This document shows, piece after piece, positions 15,855 through 24,537 of a DNA stretch of 64,000 nucleotides; position 1 is the first letter of the stretch, and every line of letters starts with the position of its first letter. The position numbers were made by a program, and so were the translations under genes. The notes beneath the pieces were generated by a model. That model saw nothing but the letters and a program-made list of their open reading frames with translations. It was not told the origin of the DNA and did not search any database. The stretch comes from Arenibaculum pallidiluteum. GTDB taxonomy: Bacteria; Pseudomonadota; Alphaproteobacteria; Azospirillales; Azospirillaceae. The stretch spans positions 1 to 64,000 of the forward strand of contig NZ_JAFIQU010000011.1 in the NCBI RefSeq assembly GCF_017355985.1, in the 5' to 3' direction.

Positions 15855-16196
15855 TCAGTTGGCAAAGGCGCGGCCGAAGTCGGTCTCGCCGAAAGCCATC
15901 TCGGAGGCGGCGGGCTGCCCGGCGGCGAGCTTGCTCCAGCCCTGGCCCGAGAGGTTGCCGTAGATGGGATCGATTGCGGCCTCGCCGGAGACCAGCGAAC
16001 GGAAGCCCTGCGCGCTGCGGACCGCCTCCTGGCGCACCGCGACCGGCGGCGGGCCCTGCAGGTTCGGCTGGGCGCCGAAGGAGACGAGGTCGGAGGCGCC
16101 GTGGAACTGGTTCACGCCGGGGTTGCCTTCGCCGGCGAAGGCCGGGGCGACGGACAGGATGCCGATCAGGGCGGCGGCGATGGACAGCGTCCTCAT
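15855..16196 (-). CDS. Small secreted protein of unknown function
   Basis: A 113-residue protein with a clear Sec signal peptide (MRTLSIAAALIG to about APAFA, residues 1-21). The mature part of about 92 residues is rich in Gly, Ala, Gln and Ser with no cysteine and no motif I recognise. AAGGAA precedes the start. It is flanked by hairpins on both sides and so is probably transcribed alone. Periplasmic or secreted location is inferred from the signal peptide; I cannot assign a function. Confidence 0.75.
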   Translation of the reverse strand: MRTLSIAAALIGILSVAPAFAGEGNPGVNQFHGASDLVSFGAQPNLQGPPPVAVRQEAVRSAQGFRSLVSGEAAIDPIYGNLSGQGWSKLAAGQPAASEMAFGETDFGRAFAN

Positions 16197-16258
16197 GGTC
16201 GGGGTTCCTTTCGTGTCACGTAGGTTGATTGGCCTGTCGCGTCGCGACCGATCCCGTA

Positions 16259-16285
16259 GCCCGGGGCGGGCTCGCCGCCCCGGGC
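16259..16285 (-). terminator. Perfect 11-bp hairpin after the esterase gene
   Basis: GCCCGGGGCGG and CCGCCCCGGGC pair exactly around a five-base loop, starting 29 bp after the esterase stop. No U tract is seen, so it may be factor-dependent or only stabilise the 3' end. Confidence 0.55.
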
Positions 16286-16313
16286 CGGAGTGGGATGGAA
16301 GCGGGGGACGCGA

Positions 16314-17327
16314 TTACCGCTGGAAGGCCGTGCGCAGGGCCTCGGCGCCCTGTGCGATGGCCGCCTTGGCCGCCGGCGTGTCGGCCAGGGCGTTGAGCAT
16401 CACGAAGTCGTGGATCGTGCCGTTGTAGCGCGTGGAGGTAACCGTCACGCCGGCCTGGGAGAGCTTGCGGGCATAGGCCTCGCCCTCGTCGCGCAGCAGG
16501 TCATTCTCGGCCACGATCACGGTTGCCGACGGCAGGTCGCGGAGCTGCTCGACCGAGGCCTTCAGCGGGAAGGCCGTGATCTCGTTGCGGGCCGCCTTCG
16601 GGAAGGTCGCATCAAGGAAGTAGTGCATGGCCTTCGTGGTCAGGAACGGCCCCTCGCCGAAGCTGCGGTAGGAGGAGTTGTCGGAGACGTCGTCCGTGAC
16701 GGGGTAGAAGAGAAGCTGGTGGCTGATCCGGGGCCCCTTGCGCTCCTTGGCCATCAGCGTGACCGCGATGCTCATGTTGCCGCCGGCGCTGTCGCCGGCC
16801 ACCGCCAGGCGCGAGGCGTCCAGGTTCAGCTGCCGGGCGTTCTCGACCACGTGGACCAGCGCCGCGTAGGCCTGCTCGTTCTGGACGGGATAGACGACAT
16901 CCGGCGCACGGTCGTAGTCCACGAAGACCACGGCGGCCTGGGCCTGGGCCGCGATCTCGCGGATCAGGTGGTCATGGGTCTGCGGCCCGCCCATCACCCA
17001 TCCGCCGCCGTGGAAGTACATCACCACCGGCAGGGCCTGCGTCGCGCCCGCCGGCCGCACGATGCGGACCTTGACGCGACCGGTCGGGCCTACCGGGAGG
17101 ACGCGGTCCTCGACCGTGGTCGGCGCGCTCGGGATCGTCTGCGCCTGGGCGCCATCGAGGACCTTGCGCGCATCGATATGGCTCAGCGTGTAGATCGGCG
17201 GCGCGCCGGACTGGGCCAGGGCGTCCACGAAGGCCTGGGTGCGGGGCTCGAGAACCGGCGCCGCGGAGGCGGTGGAGGCGGCGAGGGCCATGGCGATGCC
17301 GGCAGCGGCTGAGCGAAGGTCGGTCAT
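16314..17327 (-). CDS. Exported alpha/beta-hydrolase (HSL-type esterase), likely OhrR-controlled
   Basis: A 337-residue esterase/lipase of the hormone-sensitive-lipase family. The oxyanion-hole motif HGGGWVMGG and nucleophile motif GDSAGGN are present, and IHDFVML near the C terminus carries the catalytic His. Residues 1-24 form a signal peptide ending ASAAP, so it should act in the periplasm. AGGAG precedes the ATG at 17327. Two OhrR-type operators with 58-bp spacing lie 72 bp upstream, matching the ohrR promoter. It therefore may help process peroxidised lipids or esters under organic-peroxide stress. Substrate unknown. Confidence 0.88.
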   Translation of the reverse strand: MTDLRSAAAGIAMALAASTASAAPVLEPRTQAFVDALAQSGAPPIYTLSHIDARKVLDGAQAQTIPSAPTTVEDRVLPVGPTGRVKVRIVRPAGATQALPVVMYFHGGGWVMGGPQTHDHLIREIAAQAQAAVVFVDYDRAPDVVYPVQNEQAYAALVHVVENARQLNLDASRLAVAGDSAGGNMSIAVTLMAKERKGPRISHQLLFYPVTDDVSDNSSYRSFGEGPFLTTKAMHYFLDATFPKAARNEITAFPLKASVEQLRDLPSATVIVAENDLLRDEGEAYARKLSQAGVTVTSTRYNGTIHDFVMLNALADTPAAKAAIAQGAEALRTAFQR

Positions 17328-17398
17328 TATCTGTCTCCTATCTGCGGATGTTCGTTTCCTGCCCCTGTTGGGGTGAGGCGTGTATCCCATGCGATTTG

Positions 17399-17468
17399 AT
17401 CGTGTACGACTTAAAAATCCGCAGAGCTGTGCGGCAGTAAATGCGCTTGCGATAAAATCGTATACGAT
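17399..17468. promoter_or_regulatory. Paired OhrR-type operators upstream of the esterase
   Basis: ATCGTGTACGAC (17399-17410) and ATCGTATACGAT (17457-17468, a perfect 12-bp palindrome) are 58 bp apart centre to centre, the same as the pair at 113-182. The flanks also match: GCGCTTGCGAT precedes the second site here, and CGCGCTTGCGAT precedes it there. The site faces the minus-strand esterase, as the other faces the probable ohr. Confidence 0.72.
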
Positions 17469-17797
17469 TTAAAAGGGCGGATTCTGCGGATTGAGCCATC
17501 GCCGGGCGCCCTGGTCCCGCATGCTCTGTTGCCGAAGCGCAGGAGGGTGGGGCCCCGCAGCGGAAGGGACGATATCGCGGACAAGCGGTGTACGCGCGCG
17601 GGTGGCCGCTGGAGGGGCTCGGCAACGGAGGTACATGCCGCGCTATGCCATGCTGCACGAGCGGAGCACATATGTTGCATTTGTAATCGACGCTGCGGCA
17701 ATCCCGGTTGACGCGGCCCGCCTGCGGCGCAACAAAAGCACCTCCGTTACGGGTGTACCAGGGAGGAGGGGCCGGTCGCGCCCCCAAGGAATTCGCC
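17469..17797. other. Intergenic region before the TRAP receptor gene
   Basis: No gene is supported here. Short frames lack ribosome sites and family resemblance. It presumably carries the promoter of the receptor gene at 17798, preceded by CAAGGA at 17785-17790. No further repeat or hairpin of note is seen. Confidence 0.5.
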
Positions 17798-18898
17798 ATG
17801 AATAGACGAGATTTGCTGGCATTCGGCGGCGCAGGACTTGCTGCGGCCGGTGTTGCGGCCCCTGCGATTGCCCAGGGTGCGCCCGAGGTCCAGTGGCGGC
17901 TCGCCTCGAGCTTCCCCAAGAGCACCGACATCCTGTTCGGCACGTCCGAGCTCATCGGCCGCCGCGTCGAGGAGCTGACCAACGGCAAGTTCCGCATCCG
18001 CGCCCATGCCCCGGGCGAGATCGTTCCCGGGCTGCAGGTGCTCGATGCCGTGCAGAACGGCACCGTCCAGTGCGGCCATACCTGCGGCTACTACTACGTC
18101 GGCAAGGATCCGACCTTCGCCTTCGACACGGCGCTGCCCTTCGGCCCGAACGCGCGCCAGATGAACGCCTGGTTCTCGCACGGCGGCGGCCGCGAGGCAC
18201 TGCGCGAGTTCCTGAAGACCTACAACGTCATCCAGTTCCCCGCCGGCAACACCGGCGCCCAGATGGGCGGCTGGTTCCGCAAGGAGATCCGCACGGTCGA
18301 CGACCTGCGCGGGCTGAAGATGCGCATCGCCGGCCTGACCGGCGAGATCCTGGCCAAGCTCGGCGTCGTGCCACAGCAACTCGCGGGCGGCGACGTGTAC
18401 CCGGCGCTGGAGAAGGGCACCATCGACGCGACCGAGTTCGTCGGCCCCTATGACGACGAGAAGCTCGGCTTCTACCAGGTCGCCAAGAACTACTACTATC
18501 CCGGCTTCTGGGAGGGCGGCCCCCAGGTCTCGCTCTACGTGAACCTGGACGCATGGCAGGCGCTGCCGCCGCTGTACAAGGCGGCGCTGCAGTCGGCCTG
18601 CATCGAGGCGAATGCCGAGATGACCGCCCGCTACGATGCCGAGAATGCCCGGGCTCTCAAGCGCCTGGTCGCCAAAGGCACGGTGCTGCGCAGCTTCCCG
18701 CGCGAGGTCATGCAGGCGGCCTATCAGGTCGCGTTCGAGCTCTACGACGACATCGCGGGACGCAACCCGGCCTTCAAGAAGGTCTACGAGAGCTGGCGTC
18801 CCTTCCTGGACGAGACGCAGCTCTGGTTCCGGGTGGCCGAGCTGCCCTACGACAGCTTCGTGCTGTCGGCCTCCGCCCAGAGGCACCAGAAGCAGTAG
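17798..18898 (+). CDS. Orphan TRAP transporter substrate-binding protein (TakP-like DctP)
   Basis: A 366-residue periplasmic receptor with a twin-arginine-like signal (MNRRDLLAFGGAG, cleavage near AIAQG). Mature segments WRLASSFPKSTD, GEIVPGLQVLDAVQNGTVQCGH and YYYVGKDPTFAFDTALPFG resemble TakP, the 2-oxo-acid receptor of Rhodobacter. No DctQ or DctM gene lies beside it; the only membrane TRAP genes in the window are at 54-56 kb with their own receptor. It must use distant partners. The ligand is probably a monocarboxylate, by family only. Confidence 0.9.
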   Translation: MNRRDLLAFGGAGLAAAGVAAPAIAQGAPEVQWRLASSFPKSTDILFGTSELIGRRVEELTNGKFRIRAHAPGEIVPGLQVLDAVQNGTVQCGHTCGYYYVGKDPTFAFDTALPFGPNARQMNAWFSHGGGREALREFLKTYNVIQFPAGNTGAQMGGWFRKEIRTVDDLRGLKMRIAGLTGEILAKLGVVPQQLAGGDVYPALEKGTIDATEFVGPYDDEKLGFYQVAKNYYYPGFWEGGPQVSLYVNLDAWQALPPLYKAALQSACIEANAEMTARYDAENARALKRLVAKGTVLRSFPREVMQAAYQVAFELYDDIAGRNPAFKKVYESWRPFLDETQLWFRVAELPYDSFVLSASAQRHQKQ

Positions 18899-18920
18899 CT
18901 GACGGCGCGGGGGCGGCCTT

Positions 18921-19300
18921 TCACGGGGCTGTCCCCATGTCGCTCCTGGGCACGCCGTACTTGGCCAGGGTCGCGTTGATCTCGGCCCGCCGGCGGCCCG
19001 GCGCCACCTCGATCTCGGCGCGCAGCTCCCTGTCCTCCCGCCGCACTCCCATGGCGATGTCGAATTCCATGGGCAGCCCCATGGGCCCATCGACCACCGG
19101 CATCACGGCCGCCAGCGACAGCGGCACCGGCCCGCGATGGACCCGGCCTGCAGGCCCTGACAATAGCCATGTCGATGACGCTGCCCACCACCAGGAGAGC
19201 GGCCTGCTCCCGCGGTCTACGCCGGTGGTGAATGTGAACTCGACCCAAGGTCGCGGATCTCGTCGGCCATGATTTCGTCGAGCCCGCTGTAGCGGGTGCT
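18921..19300 (-). pseudogene. Decayed XoxJ/MoxJ-like periplasmic protein gene (C-terminal remnant)
   Basis: Pieces of one protein appear in three minus-strand frames. They are YSGLDEIMADEIRDLG (near 19292-19246), SVIDMAIV (19182-19159), and from 19157 GPAGRVHRGPVPL followed by a FDIAMGVRREDRELRAEIE segment and KYGVPRSD to the stop at 18921. Together they resemble the C-terminal third of quinoprotein-dehydrogenase-associated solute-binding proteins (MoxJ/XoxJ family). At least two frameshifts break it, and the N-terminal two thirds are not recognisable. No methanol-dehydrogenase gene is nearby. Confidence 0.6.
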
Positions 19301-19711
19301 GACGCAGTTTCCTGACGGGCATCCGCCATTCGCCGTCCTCTGCCGTCGCTGCGGCCGCGGGTAGATTGGGCGGTTCTCGGCCTTGACCTGAATCGGGTTC
19401 GGCCGAGCTCCATCCGGCGACGGAAAGCGCGAGCACGCAGACCGGCGGCTTTGCGATCCCGCTCAGATTCGCCTGCTCAGAACCATCCCTCAGCCGGATC
19501 ATCCTGGGGATTTGCCCCGGCATCGAGCACGCAGCGGTGCTGCTGGGGAACGTTCGCGTACCAAGCTAGTTCCCGCTACTTTGTGGAGCATTCCGGGTGC
19601 GTCGGTTGCCGGGGAACAACCTCGTCACTCCCGCTTTGTAGGTTTGTTGTATACATTCGACAGGTCTTGGGGCGGCCGCTTCGGCCGGAGGCCTTCTTTG
19701 GGAGACGGCGT
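19301..19711. other. Intergenic region before the HWE kinase, with a TGTATACA palindrome
   Basis: No intact gene is supported; the left part may hold unrecognisable remains of the pseudogene. TGTATACA at 19648-19655, in an unusually AT-rich patch about 60 bp before the kinase start, may be part of its promoter or an operator. The same octamer occurs at 51098-51105. Confidence 0.4.
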
Positions 19712-22288
19712 TTGAGGCTGCTCAAGATCCTGGTACTCGCCGCCATCGCGACGCCGCTCGTCGGCTTCGCCGCGGCGGCCTGGTACGACTGGAAGCGGAT
19801 CGAGCAGGCCGCCGTGGACCGCGCGCGTCGCACGGCTGATATCGTCGCCGAGCATGCCCTCAAGGTGTTCGAGAGCCAGGAGCAGCTGCTGGACCGGATC
19901 GACGACCGGACGACCGGCCTGTCCTGGGCCGAGATCGCGGCCTCGCCCGACATCTCGGCCTTCATCAATCAGGCCGTCGGCCCGCTCACGCATACCGAAG
20001 GGGCGGCCATCGCCGCGGCCGACGGGCGGATCGCGGCGATGGCCCGCGCCTTCCCGGCGCCCGCGCTCGACGTCCACGACCAGGAGTATTTCGTGGGTGC
20101 CCGCCAGGCGGCGCCGCACGCCTTCGTAAGCCGCCCGATCGTCGGGCGGATCAGCGGGAAGTCGCTGTTCCGGGTGTCCCGTGCTCGCAAGACCGCGGAC
20201 GGGGTTTTCGACGGGATCGTCGTTGCCTCGCTGGCGCCGGACTACTTCATCGATTTCTATCGCTCGGTGACCGCCGAGGGTGAATCCGTCACCATGGTCC
20301 GCGACGACGGGACGGTGCTCGTGCGCGAGCCCCAGGCGACCGCGAAGGTCGCCGTGCTGAGCCCGCAAAGCGGCCTGATGAGCAGCATCACGACGACGCC
20401 GGCGAGGGGAATGTACCGGGCTACGTCGGAACTCGACCGCGTCACGCGCATTCACGCCTATCGCCGGCTCGACCCCTATCCCGTCTATGTCAGCTTCGGG
20501 ATCGGACTGTCGACCCTGGAGGCGGAATGGCGCCGCAACCTGACGGGCTTCGGGGTCGTCGCCGCGCTGGCCTCGCTGCTCCTGGCAGCGATGGGCCGGC
20601 AGGCACTGGGGCGCGCAAGGCGCGAGACAGTGGCGCTGCGCCGCGCCGATCAGGAGGCCGAGGCGCGCGCCCAGGCGGAAGCCGAGCTCCGGCGCATCGG
20701 CGAGAGCGAGGCCGAAAGCGCGCTGAAGCTCAGCGAGTGGCGCTTCCGCACCGTGGTCGAGGCCATGCCCCACCTCGTCTGGGAGACCGACGAGGCGGGG
20801 CGGTGCAGCTATCTCAGTCCCCAATGGGCGGCGTATACCGGACTTCCCGTCGAGGACCACCTGGAATTCGGCTGGCAGGACGTCCTCCACCCGGCGGATC
20901 GCCCGCGGGTGGACGCCGCCTGGTCGGCCTTCATGACCGATCGCGTGCCCTTCGAGATGGAGTTCCGGCTGCGCGGCCGCGATGGGTCCTACCGCTGGTT
21001 CCAGGCCCGCGCGACGGTGATCGCCGATGACGCCGGGCCGGTGCGGGTGCTCGGGACCTCGACCGACATCCACGACCGTTTCCGGACCGAATCCGCGCTG
21101 CGCGAGGAGACGCGGAGGCTGGAGATCCTGAACCGCACCTGGGCCTCGGTCGCCTCGGAGACGGACCTGCAATCCATCGTGCAGCGGGTGATCGATGGCG
21201 GGGTCGAGCTGACCGGCGCGCAGTTCGGGGTCTTCTTCTACAAGGCGTCGGACGACGACGAGGGCATGCTCTACTGCCTGTCCGGCGCGCCGCACAGCGC
21301 CTTTTCGCGCTTCCCGATGCCGCGTCCCGGCAACGCCGTCTTCTCGCCGACCTTCCTGGGCAAGGCGATCGTACGGTCCGACGACATCACGCGCGACTCC
21401 CGTTTCGGGCAGAACGCCCCCTATGACGGCCTTCCGCCCGGCCACCTGCCGGTGCGCAGCTATCTGGCGGTGCCCGTCACGGCACGCAGCGGCGCGGTAA
21501 TCGGGGGGCTGTTCTACGGGCATGCCGAGGCCGGCGTTTTCGACGCCCGGACGGAGCAGATCATGGTCGGCGTGGCCGCCCAGGCGGCGGTCGCGGTCGA
21601 GAAGGGCCGCCTGTTCGAGGCGACTCAGCGCGAGATCGCGGAGCGCCGCCAGGCCGAGGAGCTGCAGCGCCTGCTGGTCAACGAGCTGTGCCACCGGGTC
21701 AAGAACACGCTGGCCACCGTGCAGGCGATCACGAACCAGACGCTGCGCTCGGCCGGCAGCAAGGAGGAGGCTCGCGCCGCCGTGGGCGCGCGCATCGCCG
21801 CGCTCGCCCGTGCCCACGACATCCTGACGGGCCATCGCTGGGAGGGTGCGGACCTGGCGGAGCTGGTCGCAGTCACTGTCGAGGCCCATGGCGGCCCCGA
21901 GCGCGTGCGCGTCGCGGGCCCCGACCTGCGCCTGCCGCCAAGGTTCGCCCTGTCGCTCGCGCTCGCGCTGCACGAGCTCGGCACCAACGCCGTCAAGTAC
22001 GGCTCCCTCTCCGTCGAGGACGGCCACGTGGAGATCCGCTGGGAGCTGCGGCCTGCCGCGTCCGGCGGGCCCGCCCGCCTTCACCTGGTCTGGCGCGAGC
22101 GCGGGGGGCCGCCGGTCCAGCCGCCGACGCGGCGCGGCTTCGGCACGCTGCTGATCGAACGTGGCCTCGCGGCCGAGTTCCGGGGAGAAGTGGGGATCGA
22201 CTATGCCCCGGATGGGCTGGTCTGCACCATCGACGCGCCCCTGCCCATGGCGCACGGCGTGATGGAGTACGGGGCGGCCGGCGCCTGA
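19712..22288 (+). CDS. Membrane sensor histidine kinase, Cache-PAS-GAF-HWE architecture
   Basis: About 858 residues. A first membrane helix ([20 protein letters not shown]) precedes a periplasmic Cache-like domain of roughly 270 residues. A second helix ([14 protein letters not shown]) leads to a PAS/PAC domain starting near [14 protein letters not shown], a GAF domain, and an HWE kinase core with phospho-acceptor His in [11 protein letters not shown] and an ATP-binding N box [16 protein letters not shown] kinases are typical of alphaproteobacteria and often feed the general stress response. I chose TTG 19712 because GGGAGA lies six bases upstream; an ATG at 19451 would add 87 unlikely residues. 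No partner regulator is adjacent. Confidence 0.85.
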   Translation: MRLLKILVLAAIATPLVGFAAAAWYDWKRIEQAAVDRARRTADIVAEHALKVFESQEQLLDRIDDRTTGLSWAEIAASPDISAFINQAVGPLTHTEGAAIAAADGRIAAMARAFPAPALDVHDQEYFVGARQAAPHAFVSRPIVGRISGKSLFRVSRARKTADGVFDGIVVASLAPDYFIDFYRSVTAEGESVTMVRDDGTVLVREPQATAKVAVLSPQSGLMSSITTTPARGMYRATSELDRVTRIHAYRRLDPYPVYVSFGIGLSTLEAEWRRNLTGFGVVAALASLLLAAMGRQALGRARRETVALRRADQEAEARAQAEAELRRIGESEAESALKLSEWRFRTVVEAMPHLVWETDEAGRCSYLSPQWAAYTGLPVEDHLEFGWQDVLHPADRPRVDAAWSAFMTDRVPFEMEFRLRGRDGSYRWFQARATVIADDAGPVRVLGTSTDIHDRFRTESALREETRRLEILNRTWASVASETDLQSIVQRVIDGGVELTGAQFGVFFYKASDDDEGMLYCLSGAPHSAFSRFPMPRPGNAVFSPTFLGKAIVRSDDITRDSRFGQNAPYDGLPPGHLPVRSYLAVPVTARSGAVIGGLFYGHAEAGVFDARTEQIMVGVAAQAAVAVEKGRLFEATQREIAERRQAEELQRLLVNELCHRVKNTLATVQAITNQTLRSAGSKEEARAAVGARIAALARAHDILTGHRWEGADLAELVAVTVEAHGGPERVRVAGPDLRLPPRFALSLALALHELGTNAVKYGSLSVEDGHVEIRWELRPAASGGPARLHLVWRERGGPPVQPPTRRGFGTLLIERGLAAEFRGEVGIDYAPDGLVCTIDAPLPMAHGVMEYGAAGA

Positions 22289-22301
22289 ACCGGAACCCTC
22301 G

Positions 22302-22328
22302 GGGGTCCTCGGGAGCCGGCAGGACCCC
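22302..22328. terminator. Hairpin between convergent kinase and YbaK genes
   Basis: GGGGTCCT (22302-22309) pairs with AGGACCCC (22321-22328) around an 11-base loop between two convergent stops. It could end transcription from both sides. The stem is short and lacks U runs. Confidence 0.5.
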
Positions 22329-22331
22329 TCG

Positions 22332-22811
22332 TCAGGGGGGCGCGGCCAGCGGCGCGCTCACGGCGTCGAGCGCGCGCAGGAGGTCACCCGGCGCAAGGCG
22401 CACCTGAAGGCCGCGCTGTCCCCCGTTCACCACGATAAAAGGCTGCTCCAGCGCCGATGCATCCAGGAAGCTGCGCAGGCGCTTGCGCTGGCCGAGCGGG
22501 CTGATCCCGCCGACGCGGTAGCCGCTGAGCCGCTCGGCCTCCGCCGGGCGCATCATGGCCGCCGCCTTTCTTCCGGCCAGGGCGGCCAGCGCCTTCAGGT
22601 TCAGCTCCCGATCCGAGGGCAGGATCGCCACGACCGGCTCGTCGCCGGCCAGTGCCATCAGCGTCTTGAAAACGGCCGACGGCGGCAGGCCAAGCGCTTC
22701 GGCCGCCTGCAGTCCGATCGACGCGGCCTCGGGGTCGTATTCGTACTGGAGCAGCGCGAAGGGGATGCCGGCCTTCTCGAGCGCCTTGGTCGCGGGAGTG
22801 CTCTTGGACAT
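22332..22811 (-). CDS. ybaK: YbaK-type Cys-tRNA(Pro) deacylase
   Basis: A 159-residue single-domain editing protein of the YbaK/EbsC family, which hydrolyses mischarged Cys-tRNA(Pro) in trans. Family hallmarks include [14 protein letters not shown] at the N terminus, VFKTLMAL with the conserved catalytic-pocket Lys, and a [12 protein letters not shown] segment. The length matches E. coli YbaK. It is monocistronic and convergent with the HWE kinase. Confidence 0.9.
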   Translation of the reverse strand: MSKSTPATKALEKAGIPFALLQYEYDPEAASIGLQAAEALGLPPSAVFKTLMALAGDEPVVAILPSDRELNLKALAALAGRKAAAMMRPAEAERLSGYRVGGISPLGQRKRLRSFLDASALEQPFIVVNGGQRGLQVRLAPGDLLRALDAVSAPLAAPP

Positions 22812-23039
22812 GGCTGTCGGTTCGGAGGTTCCGGGCCAGGTTGCGCGGGACCGATCGTGCCTGCGGCGGCTCCTGGAAGAAACATCCGAGCAGGCCCGGT
22901 TTCGATATTAATGCCGCCTTTACCGGGGGCAAAGAAGGATTCTGCCGGGTCCTCCGGTCCGCAAGTGCTCCTCCTGTACCGGCGGAGCGGTGCATCGGGC
23001 GGCCCGTTCCGCCATTTCAGGGATATTCGAGACACCAGC

Positions 23040-24392
23040 ATGACGAGCAGCCAGGACGATCGCACGGCGCGGCTTCACTTCCTCGGAATCGGCGAGGAGA
23101 CGCGTGCGGTCCTCTCCGAGTTCCGCCCCGTGCTCGACGCGGCTCTGCCCGGCGCCCTGGCGGCCTTCTATGCCCATGTCGCGAGCGAGCCGCGGCTTGC
23201 CGCCCTGTTCGGAGGGCAGGCCGGCATGGACCATGCGCGCGCCGCACAGGCCCGGCACTGGGCGAACCTGTTCTCCGGACGCTTCGACGACGCCTACTTC
23301 GCGTCCGTGCGCCGGATCGGGCTTACCCACAGCCGAATCGGCCTGGAGCCGCGCTGGTATATCGGGGGCTACGCCTTCATCATCGCGCATCTGCACGAGG
23401 CGGCGGTCCGGGCCTGCGCCCAGCGCTGGCGCCCGGGCCAGGGGCGCGAGCGCCTCGCGCGGCTGCTGCGGGCCCTGAACGCCGCCGCCATGCTGGACAT
23501 GGATGTCGCGATCTCGATCTACATCGAGGAGAACAAGGCGAGCTACGACCGCCGCCTCGCCGAGCTCGCCGACAGCTTCAAGCGCCGCGTCGGCGTCGTG
23601 GTCGATGCGGTCGGCAGCGGCGCCTCGGCCATGCGCGGCACGGCCGAGCAGATGGCGAGCCTCGCCGAGCAGGCGAGCGGCAAGGCACGGCAGGCGTCCG
23701 GCGCGGCCGAGCGGGCCTCGGGCAACGTGCAGACGGTCGCGACCGCCGCCGAGGAGCTGAGCGCCTCGATCCGCGAGATCGCGGCGCAGACGGGCCGGTC
23801 CGCCATGGTGTCGCGCCAGGCGGTCGCGGAGAGCGGCCGGGTCGACGACATGATGCGCTCGCTCGACGAGACGGCCGGGCGCATCGGAAACGTGGTCCAG
23901 ATGATCCAGGCGATCGCCTCGCAGACGAACCTCCTGGCCCTGAACGCGACGATCGAGGCGGCCCGTGCCGGCGAATCCGGCAAGGGCTTCGCCGTCGTCG
24001 CGAACGAGGTCAAGACACTGGCCGGTCAGACGGGCAGGGCGACCGAGGAGATCCAGACGCAGGTGGCGGCGCTGCAGCAGGCGACCGGCCAGGCGCTGGA
24101 GATGATCCGGGGCATCGTCGGGACGATCCGCGAGATGGACGAGATCACGACCGTGGTCGCCGGCGCCATCGAGGAGCAGGAGGCCGCGACCGCCGAGATC
24201 GCGCGCAACGTCCAGGAGGCCGCGGAGGGCACCCACCAGGTCTCCGCCAATCTTGCCGAGCTGACCGAGAGCGCCGCCGTGACGGGGCATTCGGCCGCGA
24301 CGGTGCTGAACTCCGCCAGCGGCGTCGGCCTGCAGTCCACGACCCTGGCGAGCGAGGTCGAAAGCTTCCTGAGCGAGATCCGGTCGGCCTGA
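23040..24392 (+). CDS. Globin-coupled chemotaxis transducer (HemAT-like)
   Basis: A soluble 450-residue methyl-accepting protein. Residues 10-180 form a sensor globin (protoglobin type) whose proximal-His region reads [18 protein letters not shown]. Residues 190-450 are the signalling coiled coil with the hairpin tip region [20 protein letters not shown] and [15 protein letters not shown]. No membrane helix is present, as in HemAT aerotaxis sensors. It should bind heme and report oxygen to CheA/CheW, which are not in the window. I take the ATG at 23040 because the upstream in-frame sequence looks non-coding. Confidence 0.93.
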   Translation: MTSSQDDRTARLHFLGIGEETRAVLSEFRPVLDAALPGALAAFYAHVASEPRLAALFGGQAGMDHARAAQARHWANLFSGRFDDAYFASVRRIGLTHSRIGLEPRWYIGGYAFIIAHLHEAAVRACAQRWRPGQGRERLARLLRALNAAAMLDMDVAISIYIEENKASYDRRLAELADSFKRRVGVVVDAVGSGASAMRGTAEQMASLAEQASGKARQASGAAERASGNVQTVATAAEELSASIREIAAQTGRSAMVSRQAVAESGRVDDMMRSLDETAGRIGNVVQMIQAIASQTNLLALNATIEAARAGESGKGFAVVANEVKTLAGQTGRATEEIQTQVAALQQATGQALEMIRGIVGTIREMDEITTVVAGAIEEQEAATAEIARNVQEAAEGTHQVSANLAELTESAAVTGHSAATVLNSASGVGLQSTTLASEVESFLSEIRSA

Positions 24393-24393
24393 T

Positions 24394-24478
24394 CCCAGAG
24401 CAGCCTGGCGCCCAGAGCAGCCTGGCGCCCAGAGCAGCCTGGCGCCCAGAGCGGCCTAGCGCCCAGAGCGGCTTGAGC
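24394..24478. repeat. Five tandem copies of a 17-bp unit
   Basis: The unit CCCAGAGCAGCCTGGCG is repeated five times directly after the chemoreceptor stop. Copies 1-3 are identical; copy 4 has two changes; copy 5 merges into the left arm of the terminator at 24465-24503. This looks like slippage amplification of a terminator arm. Confidence 0.85.
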
Positions 24479-24503
24479 CTCGCCCTGAAGCTCGAGCCGC
24501 TCT
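24465..24503 (+). terminator. Terminator hairpin after the chemoreceptor gene
   Basis: AGAGCGGCTTGAGC (24465-24478) pairs with GCTCGAGCCGCTCT (24490-24503), 13 of 14 positions plus one G-U, around an 11-base loop. The left arm is the last copy of the preceding 17-bp repeat. Confidence 0.65.
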
Positions 24504-24537
24504 CAATCCGTCGTCGCTTAGTGGATTCCGGTCGGTC

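Noticed and set aside
18921-19523. Intact 200-residue minus-strand gene
   Set aside because: Only its C-terminal 78 residues resemble a known family, and the rest of that domain continues in other frames, so it is treated as a pseudogene.
24394-24478. CRISPR-like array
   Set aside because: Units are 17 bp with no spacers; they are direct tandem copies continuous with a terminator arm.
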